Shown piece by piece: positions 45,461 through 57,793 of a stretch of DNA of 64,000 nucleotides (positions are counted from its first letter, which is position 1; each line of letters opens with the position of its first letter). The position numbers and the translations under genes are program-made. The stretch is from Euptelea pleiosperma (lineage: Eukaryota > Streptophyta > Magnoliopsida > Ranunculales > Eupteleaceae): contig CM068543.1 of assembly GCA_035048495.1 (NCBI GenBank), positions 28,819,751 to 28,883,750 on the forward strand, given 5' to 3'. The notes beneath the pieces are model-generated. The model saw nothing but the letters and a program-made list of their open reading frames with translations. It made no database searches and had not been told where the DNA came from.

Positions 45461-47880
45461 CTAATAGCCAGAGTGATAGGCCGCATCCTGAAGAACCAAT
45501 GACTCGGCCTTAACAGCCTTCACCTCAGCTTCTAGCTTCTCGATGAGGACTTGGCACTCAACCGACGAGGATTGGGCATCTGCCACCTGAGCTTGAGCTG
45601 CCAGGATATCCACAGAGAGGCGGTCACGCTGCTTCTCAAGATCAGCACGTGCCAAGTCCACCGCTACCCAGGACTCATTGGCCTCCACCAGCTCGGCCTC
45701 CACCTTGGCAAGGGCTTCCTCGGTCTTTCTCTTCCCCTCGTACTCCTCAGCAAGCTGGGAATGATTCAGGCTAAGGTTGTAGGTCGCGTTCCTCTCCTTC
45801 TCCAGAGCCTCCGCCAGCTCGCCCTTCAGCCTCGCAACCTCCTGGTCGTCCGACTCAACCTGGGTTGAAAGCTTCCCTTCGCACTCTAGAGCCAGGTGGA
45901 GTTGGTTGCGGAGATCATCTGTAAGATCGCATGCCCCAGAAAGGCAACAATGCTCTGCAAAGCACACCACAAAGTTGGCTCAAATAGCATAAATTTAAGA
46001 AAAAATTCATAAGGAAGAGACAATGGTTACCTCGGTGATCCCCCGGCTGATGCCGTCATAAGCCACAAATGGGTCCGAAGGCATAGCATAGCAGAGTTGG
46101 TCCCGAGGCAGACATAGCTGCTCGATCATGTGCACCGCCACATTAGGATCCATTGTGGAGCACTCCTCGGTGATCGGAATGCCGCCAGGCATGTAGCCGA
46201 AGGACATTGCATACGGGCCTGCTGGAGAAACAGGCCTAGAGGAAGGACCTGCCCCCGATTGGGTCTCAAAATGCTCGAAATGAATGTTGAAGGGCTCGTT
46301 CATAAAGATTTCCTCAGTTGGGGGCAGGGTTTCCCCAAAGATAGTAGATGGGGCAGGGGGAGGAGCCGTCCCCGCTGAAGAACCCATGGCCTCCGTCTGA
46401 CCAGCTAGCGACAAAACCTTCAGATGCCTGACGAGCTGGCGGCATACCACCAGACGGCTGCTCGCCCGCCTGCTCGTCACGACTTCCCACTTGGTCGCTC
46501 GGTAGGGGAACGCCTTCAGTAGCAAGAGGCACTTGGAAGGAGGTGCCCGTGACCTCCTTCGGCTGAAATGCAGGAGGAGGAGGAGGGCCTTCCCTCTTCT
46601 ATCTGGTCCTCTTCCTCTTCTTCGTCACCTTAGCCTCCGCCTGAACATGCGGTTCAGGGGCCATATCTTCCTTTACGACCACGGGAGGAGGAATCCGATG
46701 GATAGGGACAGCCCGGTATGGGCCCGCTATAGGATCCAAAAAAGAGTAAGATCTACTGTTCGACTCAAACCCTTCAACAGAAGTAAGGCCTTGTGAGAGA
46801 GTAATTGACTCACCAGAACAGGGACGTGGATCTGGACACCCACGCGGCTGATCTCTCGTGCCTGCTGGTTAGTCAAAAATTCTCTCCTGTCTGCACGAGG
46901 ATAGAAGAGCCCGACAGGAACTCCGTGGCGTGATGAAGATGACTCCCCTTCTTGCTTAACAGGTCGGGTAAGAGTCCTGGCCCAGGGGTCCGAACCAAAG
47001 TAGATCGGAGTCCTGCTACCAGACGGCTGGGCCACTAGAGGCTAACGGAGCAGTTGCTGATCTTGCGGAGAGTGGGTCAGAGGAGACTGACCACCTGACG
47101 GCTGACTACCAGATGGCTGGCCACCCAGACGGCTAGTCCCTGGACTAACCACTAGGCGGCTGTTCAGCTGACGATTGGTTGGTAGATGGGTGCTCAACTG
47201 ATGGCTGGCCGCCAGAAGGTTGATCACGGAGCCCTAGACTAGTTGGTGGCATTGCTGGCTTTTCTTCTAGCCACTACCTCCACTTCAACAGCATAGTATC
47301 GTAGAAATGCGTGAGGTTGTCTCGAATGGACGGGGACATCTTGACCCTCCTGGTTACCGGGGCTGCCAACACAGACAACAAAGAGAAGAAGTCAGCAAAG
47401 AGAAGAGAAAAAAAGAATCCAAAAAGTTAGCGAAGATGGCCTCGGGGCGGGTCCTACCTTCTAAGTTAAAATGCGTCGGCACCCTAGGAGCAGATGGGCC
47501 ACCCCGAACCGGATCTCCATATTCCCAACCCCCAATCATGAGCAAAGGGTCATCCCTCCAATTCTTGTGGGAGTTGGATAAACCATCAACAAACCCCTTC
47601 TTGTCAGGCCTCATGGCCAAGCTGTAGAACCAGTGTTTGAAGCCGCGGATTGTCATACTCTTTATGTAGTAGACCACATCTATCTCGGTGACTCCAATTC
47701 TCGTATGGCAGGTGTCATTGAAGAACATAAATCGATCTAGCAGACGATAGAAGTTTTGATGCAGCTAGCCAAGGGCCCTATCATAGAAGATCAATAACTC
47801 ACAGACTAGAGGAGGTAAAGGGAAAGTCAAACCTGTCTCTAGCTGAGCAGAACAAATACTGATCTGTCCTGACTCGGCTA
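45461..47880 (-). pseudogene. Antisense ORF of Tat element: putative gypsy-type transposon domain plus coiled coil
   Basis: Read leftwards from ~47880: a segment with TFPLPPLVCELLIFYDRALG, stop, then frame 47728-47354 with MFFNDTCHTRIGVTEIDVVY, KHWFYSLAMRP, VDGLSNSHKNWRDDPLLMIG. This matches the plant proteins called putative gypsy type transposon (Transposase_28-like). Pieces at 47227-47042, 47035-46727 and 46525-46007 form a low-complexity Pro/Ser linker. 45970-45461 is a 169-residue heptad-rich coiled coil (EVARLKGELAEALEKERNAT, KVEAELVEANESW). Introns or frameshifts may separate the pieces. The upstream end is cut by Tekay-like sequence. Role unknown. Confidence 0.65.
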
Positions 47881-47908
47881 CATCTTTGCCTCAGAAGTGC
47901 CCTGAGGG

Positions 47909-49222
47909 ATCCATGACACAAGGTCAAACCCTAAAAAAGGATCCAAGATACATGGTCGAACCCTATTAGAGATCCAAGACACTTGGTTGGGATCCTCATG
48001 CATACAAGTATAGGTCAAATCATCTAGGATTTAATCAAACAACAAGGGCTAAACCCCTTAATAGTTAATAAGTCATGACCGAACCACTAAAGGTTCCCAA
48101 GCCCATTAGTCGTTCAAAATCCAAGAAATAGGTCTTTTACAGAAAACGTGTTTCCTTGTAAAAATCATAATTAAATAAATATAAACTAAAAAAATACAAA
48201 TCAATGGATTTGAAGACTATATTCACTGAGGTTTCTATGAAAAATAAATTCAAAAATATTTATTTCTAAAATCTAAGTCGAAATTCATAAGGAAGTGGAC
48301 TACACAGAATCTGAAATTCTAGGTTTTACAGAAAAGGTCAGCATCTTAGAAAAATTACAACTAAATAAATACATATCCTAAAAATATAAAATTAATGGAT
48401 ATGGAAAATAGATTCACATAGGTATATAGAAATAATAAATAGAAAAATATTAAGTTTCAAAATATATGTGTAAATCCTTAATCAATTGGACCGCACGAAA
48501 TCTAGAATTCTGGATTTTACAGAAAAGTTCAGCACATTAGAAAAAGCATACCTAGATAAATAAAAATTGTAAAAATACAAACTCAATGAATTTGAAAACT
48601 ATATTCATAGAGGTATCTAAAAAAAATAATTAGAAAATATTCTAGTTCAACATATAGATAAAAATCTTTAATGAACTGGACCGTACAGAATCTGAAATTC
48701 TGAGTTTTATAGAAAAGTCTAGTACTTTTGAAAAATCATAACGTAATAAATAAATATCCAAAAAATACAAACTCAACGGTTTTCAAAAATAGATTCATAG
48801 AGGTATCTATGAAAATTAATTATAAAAATTTTTAGATTCAAAATATAGATCAAAACTTTAATGAAGTAGACCATACAGAATTTGAAATTCTGAGTGGTGA
48901 AGAAAAGTACAGCACATTCGAAAAACATAACTAAATAAATACAAATCATAAAAATATAAACTCAACTGTTCTGGAATGTTAGTTGCGGCAAGAAAAGTTC
49001 CTTACAAGTTATAGTTTATTATTCTTAGTACTAATTTAGCCCTAAAGAGTGAGTTTCAAAAATAGTAGGTGTTCAAAGTGTCAAAATAAAACCAAATTAA
49101 ACATACTTACTCAAACATAAAATTTAACCATAAAAATAATAATAGAAGTCTGAAAAAGGTTCAGATTTTATTATTAGGTATATTTACCATAATACCGTAG
49201 AATGAAAGTTCAGGGTATTACA
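47909..49222 (-). repeat. 3' LTR of Tekay-like element, deleted and truncated
   Basis: Ends on the plus strand in TTCAGGGTATTACA (49222). Contains several tandem-like ~170-bp blocks with CAGAATCTGAAATTCTGAGT and TAGATTCATAGAGGTATCTA. Missing the last ~1 kb relative to the other LTR, where it meets the Tat antisense ORF. Confidence 0.75.
48240..48960. repeat. ~180-bp degenerate internal repeats in Tekay-like LTR
   Basis: The phrases TAGATTCATAGAGGTATCTA, AAATATTTA-like and CAGAATCTGAAATTCTGAGT recur at about 170-190-bp steps here (four copies) and again at 51400-51960 in the 5' LTR. CAGAATNTGAAATTCTG is nearly palindromic. Confidence 0.65.
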
Positions 49223-50025
49223 ATCTACCTCCATTAAAGAAAATTTTAGCCCCAAAATTCAAACCCCTTAAAAGAAAATCTTAACCTAGTCTGTCAAATC
49301 TTATTAGTCAACTAATCATTTTAGCCAAGCCTAGTTAGATTGGTTGACAAACTTTATAGCTACACAGTCAGATTGGCCAACTTAATCAATATAGTAAACC
49401 TAGTCAAACTGGCCATCTACACCAATCTAGTCCAATCTAGGCAAGTTAGTCTCCACGTTTAGTCAACTTAACTATGCTGGTCAAACTTGTCAATATAATC
49501 AACCTTGGTTAAACTGGTAAACTTGATCAATCTAATCGACCTTAACCAGCTAGTAAAACTAATCAATTTATCTTCCAATCAATCTGGTCAAGCTAGTCAA
49601 CTGGCCTACTAGTTAAAATAGTCAGACTGTACAATTAAGACCTTCTGACGATATAATTCGGTCAACTAACCATTCTGTCATGATCTCCTTGATAAGGTAT
49701 GACAGTGTTAGGGTTGTAACAAAGTTAAGCATAACATAAAATCAAGTACTACAATAATATACATACAAACAATAGTACACAATCACTATTTATAAGTTTT
49801 ACAAACAATTAAAGTATTCTAGATTATAGTATTTTTAAGTGTCTCTAATGTATACTAAAATGTCACGGTCTCCATAACAATAATGAACACATTAGCCAGA
49901 TCCCCTAATGGTCTCCATTGCACGGGTCCTTAGGGTAATCTACTAATTGTGCTCGAATACCATTCTATCATACACAACTTAATTATGCATAGACACATTA
50001 CACACAAATCCCTAGGTGTCTGAAG
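49223..50025 (-). other. Interior of Tekay-like element, non-coding
   Basis: Starts (minus-strand 3' side) with ATGGAGGTAGAT, a weak polypurine tract, next to the LTR. 49280-49640 is a degenerate run of GTCAACTGGTCAAACT-like words, about 15 to 20 reiterations. No gag, protease or pol motif seen. Confidence 0.6.
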
Positions 50026-50042
50026 CCTATGCTCTGATACCA
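50026..50042 (-). other. PBS, initiator tRNA-Met type
   Basis: Minus strand TGGTATCAGAGCATAGG follows the 5' LTR end (GGTATGATA then GAG). Confidence 0.85.
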
Positions 50043-50045
50043 CTC

Positions 50046-53000
50046 TATCATACCCCGAATTCGGATACCCAGATACTAACCAAAAATTCATAGATCGACC
50101 CGTACCCAAACCCAGAGGTGATCCATAAATGTCCCCTAGTGGTCAAATTAGGTCAATTAGACTACTAAGGATCATTCGAAAACCCACTAAGTAAAAAGAA
50201 AGTCTAGATGTAGAAAATAAATAATTAAAATAATTCATAAGTCAAATAATTCAATCAATCAACTAAATGTGAAGAGGTGGAGGTGAGGACATGCTCTCAA
50301 TCAAAGGACTACATGCCCCTAAAAATAAATAAGTAATGTTTTAAAACAATCATAATACAACTTTCTAAAGTGTGGGATCGACTTCCAAATCCTCGTCGAT
50401 CTCCTCGAGTGCATCAGAGTTTTCTGTCTTAAAATCCTCCCTGTACCCAGCTCCTCAAAGTCTGAAAATGGTATCGATGTAGCACCGTGAGCCGAGGCCC
50501 AATAATACAATAGTGTGCATGGTATGATATCAGACTATACAAGTTTTAAACCAAGGTATGCATCTCAATCATATAATAAGGATGACATGAATACGAGGGT
50601 GAATGCAAGTGAGTACGGGATGCCAATGCAACTAGTACCCATAACCACATAGGGTCTCCATCTCCTTCCCGCACTGGGAGTGGTCTCATCGACCCATCTG
50701 CAGGATATAATAACGTCTGGGGCCTTTCACCCTAGGGTACTGAACCCTGATTAATTGATAAAACTAATATAAACGTATATAGTATACTTCAACCCCGTTC
50801 CCTTATGCACCCCTTATATGAAATGACGTGATGATCATGGTATGTCAACAAGATGGTACTAGGGTTACATGGCATAAGCACACATGTATTTAACATTTAA
50901 ATAAGAATATAAAATAAATACATGATCATCAAGAGTAATATCATGGGAGCGAACTAGGGTTAAACAACATGAACAACGTGTAAACAATCACTAAAGATCA
51001 CGATCAACATCGATGAATAATATAAGTAAAAATTATAAGAAAATCTAATACTCCATGGCCGAACCCTATGAGGGATCCATGACACAAGGTCGAACCCTAA
51101 AGAGGGATCCAAGACACATGGCCGAACCCTATGAGAGATCCAAGACACTTGGGTGGGATCCCCATGCATACAAGTATAAGTCAAACCAACTAGAGTATAA
51201 TCAAACAACAAGGGCTAAACTCTTTAATAGTTAATAAGTCATGACCAAACCACTAAAGGTTCCCAAGGCCATTAGTTGTCCAAAATCCAAGAAATATGTA
51301 TTTTACAAAAAATGTATTTTTTTATAAAATTTATAATTAAATAAATATAAATTAAAAAAATACAACTCAATGGATTTGAAGACTATATTCACTGAGGTTT
51401 CTATGAAAAATAAATTTAAGAATATTTATTTTTAAAATCTAAGTCAAAATTTATAAGGAAGTGGACTATACAGAATTTGAAATTCTAGTTTTTATAGAAA
51501 AGGTCAGCACATTAGAAAAATTATAACTAAATAAATAAAAATAAAAAAAATACAAGCTCAACGAATTTGAAAACTAGATTCATAGAGGTATCTAAGAAAA
51601 ATAATTAGAAAAATATTCTTGTTCAACATATAGATAAAAATCTTTAATGAACTGAGCTGTACAGAATCTGAAATTCTGAGGTTTATAAAAAAGTCTAGTA
51701 CTTTTGAAACTTCATAACTTAATAAATAAAGATCTAAAAAATACAAACTCAACAGAAGTGAAAAATAGATTCATAGAGGAATCTATAAAAATTAATTATA
51801 AAAATATTTAGATTCAAAATATAGATCAAAACTTTAATAAAGTGGACCATACAGAATCTGAAATTTTGAGTTATGAAAAAAAGTACAGCACATTCGAAAA
51901 AGCATAAGTAAATAAATACAAATCATAAAAATACAAACATAATTGTTTTGGAAAATAGATTCATAGCGGGTTGTAGAAAAAATAATTACAAAAATATTTA
52001 AGTCCTAAAAATATAACGAAAAATATAAAGAACATGACTATCTGTTATGGATGCCAAATAAGTCATGGCCAAACCCATCATGGTGACACCAAACAATTAT
52101 CAACTTAAGAAAAATATACTAAATCATGTCAAAATTAATTTATAGTTAAGATCTACCATTATATAATGAATGAAAAGTAATAACTTGAAGAAGAACAAGT
52201 ATAGGATGGATCAAGCACACTTACCTTAAGGTTTCTTGAACTTTAATGAAAATTTGAAGTTTCTTTAAATTTAAAAGTCGTCGGATCGTCTTCTCCTTAG
52301 AGTATGTTCTTCTATTCGGAGTACCCATCAATTCTTCCTTCTAACTCGAGTACGATCGGTGCCTGGATGAAGGTTTAATGGAGATTTCTCTATTCTTTAA
52401 TGGAGTTTGGGTTTGTGAAAGCTTCCAAAGCTTTAAAGTTTTTATAAATAGGTTTAGAGAAGGATTAAGATTTCTATTTTAAGAAAATTCGTAACTATCA
52501 AAGAGATGATTTTTTCAACCCTCAAAAACTCATATTTCACAATACTTATGGTTTAGAAATGGGCTAAGGCCTATATATATCAACTAGGCTTCATTGAAGA
52601 TTATTATTAAGCCCAAAAGGCCTCTACAATGGCCATACGAACCCACTCAATAATCATAACACACATAATCATTCATTGATTCAATTAAACTATATTATAT
52701 AATTTAAAAGTCCATACAATAAGGTATTGACACATGTCACACACATAAATCATAAAAATGTTCAAAGCCTTGGAAAAGTATCAAATGACATCGGAATGAC
52801 ACGAAAGTGATTCGCGGGTCCTACACTCCTATTAAATAAATAAACTATAATTAAATATTATTTTTTTAAATAAGAATGGTAGGAAAGTTTAAAAATTATG
52901 AAAATACAATTTTTGTCAAAATCTCCCAACATCTCCCGCTAAGGTTTTTATGTCTCAAGAAAGATTATAAATTTCTCATGTAAGTTGGGAAGGGTAAAAT

Positions 53001-53280
53001 ATGAATATTTTTGGTGTCTCGGGCCTACAAAATAATTTTTCGCGGTAAAAAAAGTCCCATACAAGTTAAAGTTTGTTATTCTTAGTAGTAATTTAGCCCT
53101 AAAGAGCGAGTTTAAAAAATAGCAAGTTTTCAAAATTGTCAAAATGAAACCAAATTAAATATACATACTCAAACATGAAATTTAACTATAAAAGCAATAA
53201 TAGAAGTCTGAAAAAGGTTTAAGTTTCATTATTAGGTGTATTTACCATAGTACCCTAGAACGAAAGTTCAGGGTGTTACA
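50046..53280 (-). repeat. 5' LTR of Tekay-like element
   Basis: 3235 bp. Minus-strand start TGTAACACCCTGAACTTTCG; end ATTCGGGGTATGATA. No coding region. The stretch 51960-53030 is absent from the 3' LTR. Confidence 0.75.
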
Positions 53281-54412
53281 TGGAACGACATAAAAAATCA
53301 GATTATTACGAAAGAACATTCTCAATATCCATTCAAGACATAACACATGAAAGTGCAAACCCTAAAAACTGATGTAGGCCTTTTTTCTAAACCTATCAGA
53401 CCTTTTTGGCATACCTAAAATCTTCACCATTAGAAACCTCTTTAAGCATATTACTGAAACCTTTCTTTAGCAGCCCATTTACCAAGAGCCGAGCCTAAAC
53501 AAGAAATACATTACCCAACTTCTGTGGAGGATATAAAAGAGTGATCGGTATGAGTACACCATGAAAGCAAAATAAAAAAAAAAGAAAACAAATAAAACTC
53601 AAAAGAGAATATAAGTTGAAAAGAGGAAAATGAAAAGAAAGCAGAGAAATATATTGAGCTATATCACAAAAAGATAGAAAAAGAAAAGAAGAAAAGAAAA
53701 AGAAAAGAAGAAAAGAAAAAGAAAAGAAAAATGGTGCTACACCCTTAAGAGAAGTTACGAAAAAGAAAGTGAGATATCCTCTCAAAACTTGGAATCCTTG
53801 TGTCCCTTTATTTTTCTAAGCATATCCCAAACCTCAATACAACCTAGTAAAGCCTTATTTGATTCTAGGTTAGCGTAATCATAGAATGTGGAGATTGGAG
53901 AAAAGAGAACCTATAAAGTTTGATCCGGCCTTACCAAGCGACATGATATTCTAATCATGAAATCTTCCAAATTTTTAATACCGTCCCTTCAAAACAGAAT
54001 ATGTGAGATATTTATCTCAACTTATCTCCTCACATATCACTTGAGAGAAAAATAGTTTAACCATTTCGGAGTGATTCATTTTCGAGTGGCACACAAGTGA
54101 GTTTTGAAGTCGAGGCATAAAATCTTGGAGAAAAATCTGGAAATCTTCACTACGGGATGATGATAATGTCGAGCACACAAACACGCTGAGTTTGACTATT
54201 CTAGGTCCTAATTGTCAATCTGTAGTCTTGCTAGATTCTTTCGACTGTTTGCTAGCTTGTAACTATTTTCATGCCTCCTTCAAATGAATTTGACAAACGG
54301 AATTTTTTCTAAGCTAATATGAAAAAAAAAGTGTTTAGTAAGTGCAGAACCTTTCACGCTCATTTTGTTCGCACTAATTGCCAATGATTGGCAATATGGT
54401 GGTTGGGAGTTG
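53281..54412 (+). mobile_element. LARD-family interior (3' part), relic
   Basis: Plus-strand counterpart of 34054-35200 reversed. It shares GATATCCTCTCAA, GTGGAGATTGGAGAAA, AATCTGGAAATCTTCACT-like words, GCACTAATTGCCAATGATTG and the PPT GGTTGGGAGTTG. Much diverged and cut on the left by the Tekay-like LTR at 53280. Confidence 0.75.
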
Positions 54413-54835
54413 TCATATTCACTTAAAAGTGCATATTTTCCACTATTATCCTCTAAGCGTTATCACACTCTCCTACGTAAAACTATTCTATTTATCCACT
54501 TTTCTACGTAAGAGTCATTTCATTGCGTAGAACATACTTTTCTGGACGAAATGGTATATTTGCATCCATTAAACACATTTTTAGAAGTCTAGATATTAAG
54601 TCGTTCTGATTAAGTCTCATTATGTGCTTCTTCTATCGCAAGAAACCCCGATTGGATGATTCTCGAGACTTACGGGCCCACATCGATCATGGAAGCCCAT
54701 TATCAGAGCTTAAAGAGCCAATAGGCTATGATTAAAAGATATGGGCCAAGTATGGGCTGAACAAGGGGATCGAAGAGCCGGCCAAAAGAACTATGAGAGT
54801 GGGAGAGCTGATGACCAAGAGACAGGCTAAAGCCT
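54413..54835 (+). mobile_element. LARD-family LTR relic, first part
   Basis: Follows the PPT directly. The start TCATATTCACTTAAAAGTGC differs from TGATATTCGCTC by point changes. Continues through ATAACGCTT-like, TTTGCATCCATTAAACACATT and CTCGAGACTTACGGGCCC. Interrupted at 54835 by the SIRE-like LTR. Confidence 0.75.
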
Positions 54836-56365
54836 TACATAGTTTTACTGGTCAATGGTAGGGGAACAAAATTACATGCTTTAGTTGTTTGATAAAAGAT
54901 TATCACAACCGACTCAAATCGAATATACCTCCATGATATATTTTCTTTTTGTCGTTTGGTCTAATCAAGATAGATTGTGGAATACAAACAAACAATCACA
55001 CAAGACAAGAGATTTTTATGTGGAAACCTTAGCCAAGGAAAAACCACGGGACCACGTCAAGATGAAAAGTATCACTAACTGAAAAGTTAAACAAAACAAA
55101 GGTTACTTACATAGCACCGTTGCAAATATAGCTTTCAACCTTAGCTAAGGCCTACGGCTGATGCGCCCACGTCCTCTAAATCAATGCTACGAATCCACGC
55201 GTGCCCTTCCAGCCAAGAAGCCTTGTCCGCTTGTTCAGTTTGGTACACCCCAAACCTACCGTCGATCGGCTCCTCCGATCTTAATTCTCAACACTCCCGC
55301 CTTTGCAGAAGGTGAAGGATTCAATACACCCTGAACCCTAGGTTGCTCAAAAAGTATTGAGTCTGGTATACTCAGGCTACTAGGTCGAATATATAAGTAA
55401 TGGACCTAAGCTGAGGGAAGGATCAAGCACTTGGCTTTGATCAAGAAGAGAACAAGCTCACAAGATGTGAATGAGAAACAAGTTTATTACTCTTCAAATA
55501 GACACTCTAATAAATAAAATATTTTCTTCTCTCTCTTGAAGATTGAGTCACTCTGTGTCTCTGTGTTTGTTTAGAGAAGGTATAGAAGGGTTGTATTTAT
55601 AAAATTCGTGACCCTGAGTCGTGTGGGACGTGGGATAATGGAACCAAGAATTTTAGATCTGAGAAAGACTGAGTTCATGCAAGGTCCAATCGATTGTACT
55701 CTGGGTCCAATTGATTGGGCCATGTCCAATCGATTGGGTATAAGTGTCCAATCGATTGGGCTCAATAAGTTTTTTGTTCCGAAGGCTCCAATCGATTTGA
55801 CTCAAAAAAGTTTGTCCCGAAGACTCCAATCGATTTCACAGAGTCTCCAATTGATTGGGTTGAAATAAGTTTCTGCTTCGTAGCTTTCAATCGATTACAC
55901 AGAGTCTCCAATCGATCGGGCTGAAATAAGTTTCTGCCTTGTAGCTTCCAATTGATTACATAGAGTCTCCAATCGATTGAGCAATGTCCAATCGATTGGG
56001 GATAAGTGTCCAATCGATTGGACTCTCCCATTAGTCAATATCTTTGACTTAGACTCGGGTCTGTCCAATGACTAGGTTTGACCATTATATTTTATTCATT
56101 TTAACCAATTCCTATGGCCACTAAGTCACTTACCTTCCTAATCGAGCATGCACGATCTTTAACTGACAAATGGGTAGTTACTAAGATGACTCCTGTCGTC
56201 AACTGTCTGATTCTTGCTGTCTCTGTCTTCTAGTCTTCAAGTAGTCAGTGAAGTATGCGTACCACGACATCTCCACACTACACTAGTGCTCGTAGAAATG
56301 GTTACAATAATGTTTTTATGTCAAACAGAATCTTTGCCAAATTGAATATGAAAATATTCCTTACA
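54836..56365 (-). mobile_element. Truncated solo LTR of the SIRE-like family
   Basis: Reverse-orientation copy of the LTR at 8462/15166. The minus-strand start TGTAAGGAATATTTTCATATT is at 56365. The last ~85 bp of the LTR (3' end on the minus strand) are missing at 54836. Includes the CCAATCGATTGG array (about 55685-56025) and the TATA box. No internal sequence on either side and no clear TSD because one end is lost. Confidence 0.85.
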
Positions 56366-57793
56366 CACCTATCCTCTGGCCGACACATGGCATTCTCAAT
56401 GTTTGGCCCGTAAGCCTTTTATTCTAACTACCTATGGGCTATCACAAGCCCATCTCACCCTAACCCATTTTCATTTACCCATTTCACAAATCCATTCCTG
56501 AAGGAGAGAATAGGTCTCCTTTGACCTATTCTCACTTATCATCCACCTAGGAAGCAATTCTCTCTCAAGGAAAGAGATCTCTCCCTTATCCTTCCCTTCA
56601 ATCCAATGGTTGGGAGAGGTCCTCCTTTAGCCTAAAAGGAGGACCAACCCCATGTGAGATTCGATTCTCTCCCCCCTCTCACATCCTAACCCTAGTTCCC
56701 TCTCCCCTTCTTCTCTAAACCTCTCTATCTCTCTCCTCTCCCTGGTTCGATTCTCATCCAAAAACCAGCAAGAACATGGCCTTACAAACCTCTTCTCCAT
56801 TGGTAAGTCACCAAGGTAAATCTCTATTTTCTATCTCTCTCCTTCTCTTTCTCTCTCTAGAAACCTTAATTCTCTCTCTACCTAGATTTCTCCTCTCACT
56901 TTCTCTCTCTAATTTGTTTCTCTCTCTAGCACACTCTTTAATGTTTTTTTTATTTAGTTTATTTTCTCATAAAGAGATTCGAGATTCGCATTACCATCAG
57001 ACAGAAAAGAAGACCGCTCGACCCTTATAGATGAGCTGATAAGGCCGGGGGCAAGTCTTTCTAAAAGAAGAGAATCAACTGCACTAATTGAGACCGAAGC
57101 GCCTATGCTGCATTCCAAACAAGCAAGCAAGGAATGAGCAACTTTAAATAGATAGGGGGAACTATTTCTAAAGTAAACATATCACTGGAATGGAAGGAAG
57201 ATCTAGCTGGGGGAAGTAATTCATTAACAGATGGTGAATATGATAGGACAAAACCTATATTATATTCCCCAATCGATTACCTTACTGTGCCTGCCTGGAA
57301 CTCTTGAATTCACTCTGGAACTAAAGAAAGGGTGGTCGTAGATCAGATTGTACCCGTCACTCCTACTGAACTAGCCAAGCCTTATGTGCCAACCGTTGAC
57401 TCTTGTTTACTACCTATTGCTAGCAATTTAAATTATTTTATTTTAAGATTAATGTAAGTACAATTTTCATTCAATAAATAGTTCAATTTAATAATTGTTA
57501 TTTCGTTTATCATCATGCTTTTATTACTAGTTTAATAAGTAGATAAAATCCCAACCAAAATATATTTTAAACATCGATCTTAATCACCACTCTCACCCTT
57601 CCATATTCTACAAGCATTTTTTATATTTTTATATTCCGATAAATTGTGTTCCCTAACCCCGAGTGAAGACGATATCCGGCATGAACTACTGTGCAAGAAT
57701 TGCTACTTTTGCAGGATTTAAAGTGAACTGGAATTACAAATATTGTTGAAATACCGGGTTTCCGATCTAACAACACAGAAAACCCCAAGTTTA
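56366..57793 (+). mobile_element. LARD-family LTR relic, second part
   Basis: Continues the LTR begun at 54413. It has the TCTCTCTC/TCTCTAG-rich block after CTCCATTGGTAAGTC (56797-56945), and at 57655-57793 CTAACCCCGAGTG, TTTTGCAGGATTTAAAGTGA and ATTACAAATATTGTTGA, matching the LTR end seen at 31096-31230 reversed. A segment at ~57001-57420 has no counterpart in the young LTRs. Confidence 0.7.
57001..57420. other. Foreign segment within LARD-family LTR
   Basis: About 400 bp with a more balanced base composition than its AT-rich, CT-rich surroundings (for example AAGCAAGCAAGGAATGAGC, GAAAGGGTGGTCGTAGATC) and no match in the two young LTRs. The style recalls plant mitochondrial spacer DNA, but that is an impression only. 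No ORF seen. Confidence 0.35.

Larger units (their letters stand above)
28057..47908 (+). mobile_element. Tat-lineage Ty3/gypsy element, decayed and interrupted
   Basis: Order on the plus strand: 5' LTR, PBS (29134), gag (29189), protease (30782), then the 11.5-kb LARD-like insertion at 31096-42620, the rest of protease/early RT (42626-43395), a small integrase piece (43790), tandem arrays (43985-45285) and an antisense ORF (45461-47880). The gag, protease and PBS types and an antisense ORF before the 3' LTR are features of the Tat/Retand/Grande branch. The 3' LTR is missing; the sequence is cut at ~47908 against Tekay-like LTR sequence. Left limit is approximate. Confidence 0.75.
47909..53280 (-). 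mobile_element. Non-autonomous Tekay-like Ty3/gypsy element
   Basis: Minus-strand layout: 5' LTR 53280-50046, Met-tRNA PBS at 50042-50026, interior of only ~0.82 kb, PPT, 3' LTR from 49222 leftwards, truncated at ~47909. LTRs start TGTAAYACCCTGAAC. The two LTRs align over 47909-48900 with 51060-51960 and over 48960-49222 with 53030-53280; the 3' LTR lacks ~1.07 kb found in the 5' LTR. The interior has no gag or pol. The Tekay/Del link rests on terminal and PPT-flanking sequence (GGGGCTAAAATTTTCTTTAA before the LTR). Confidence 0.75.
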
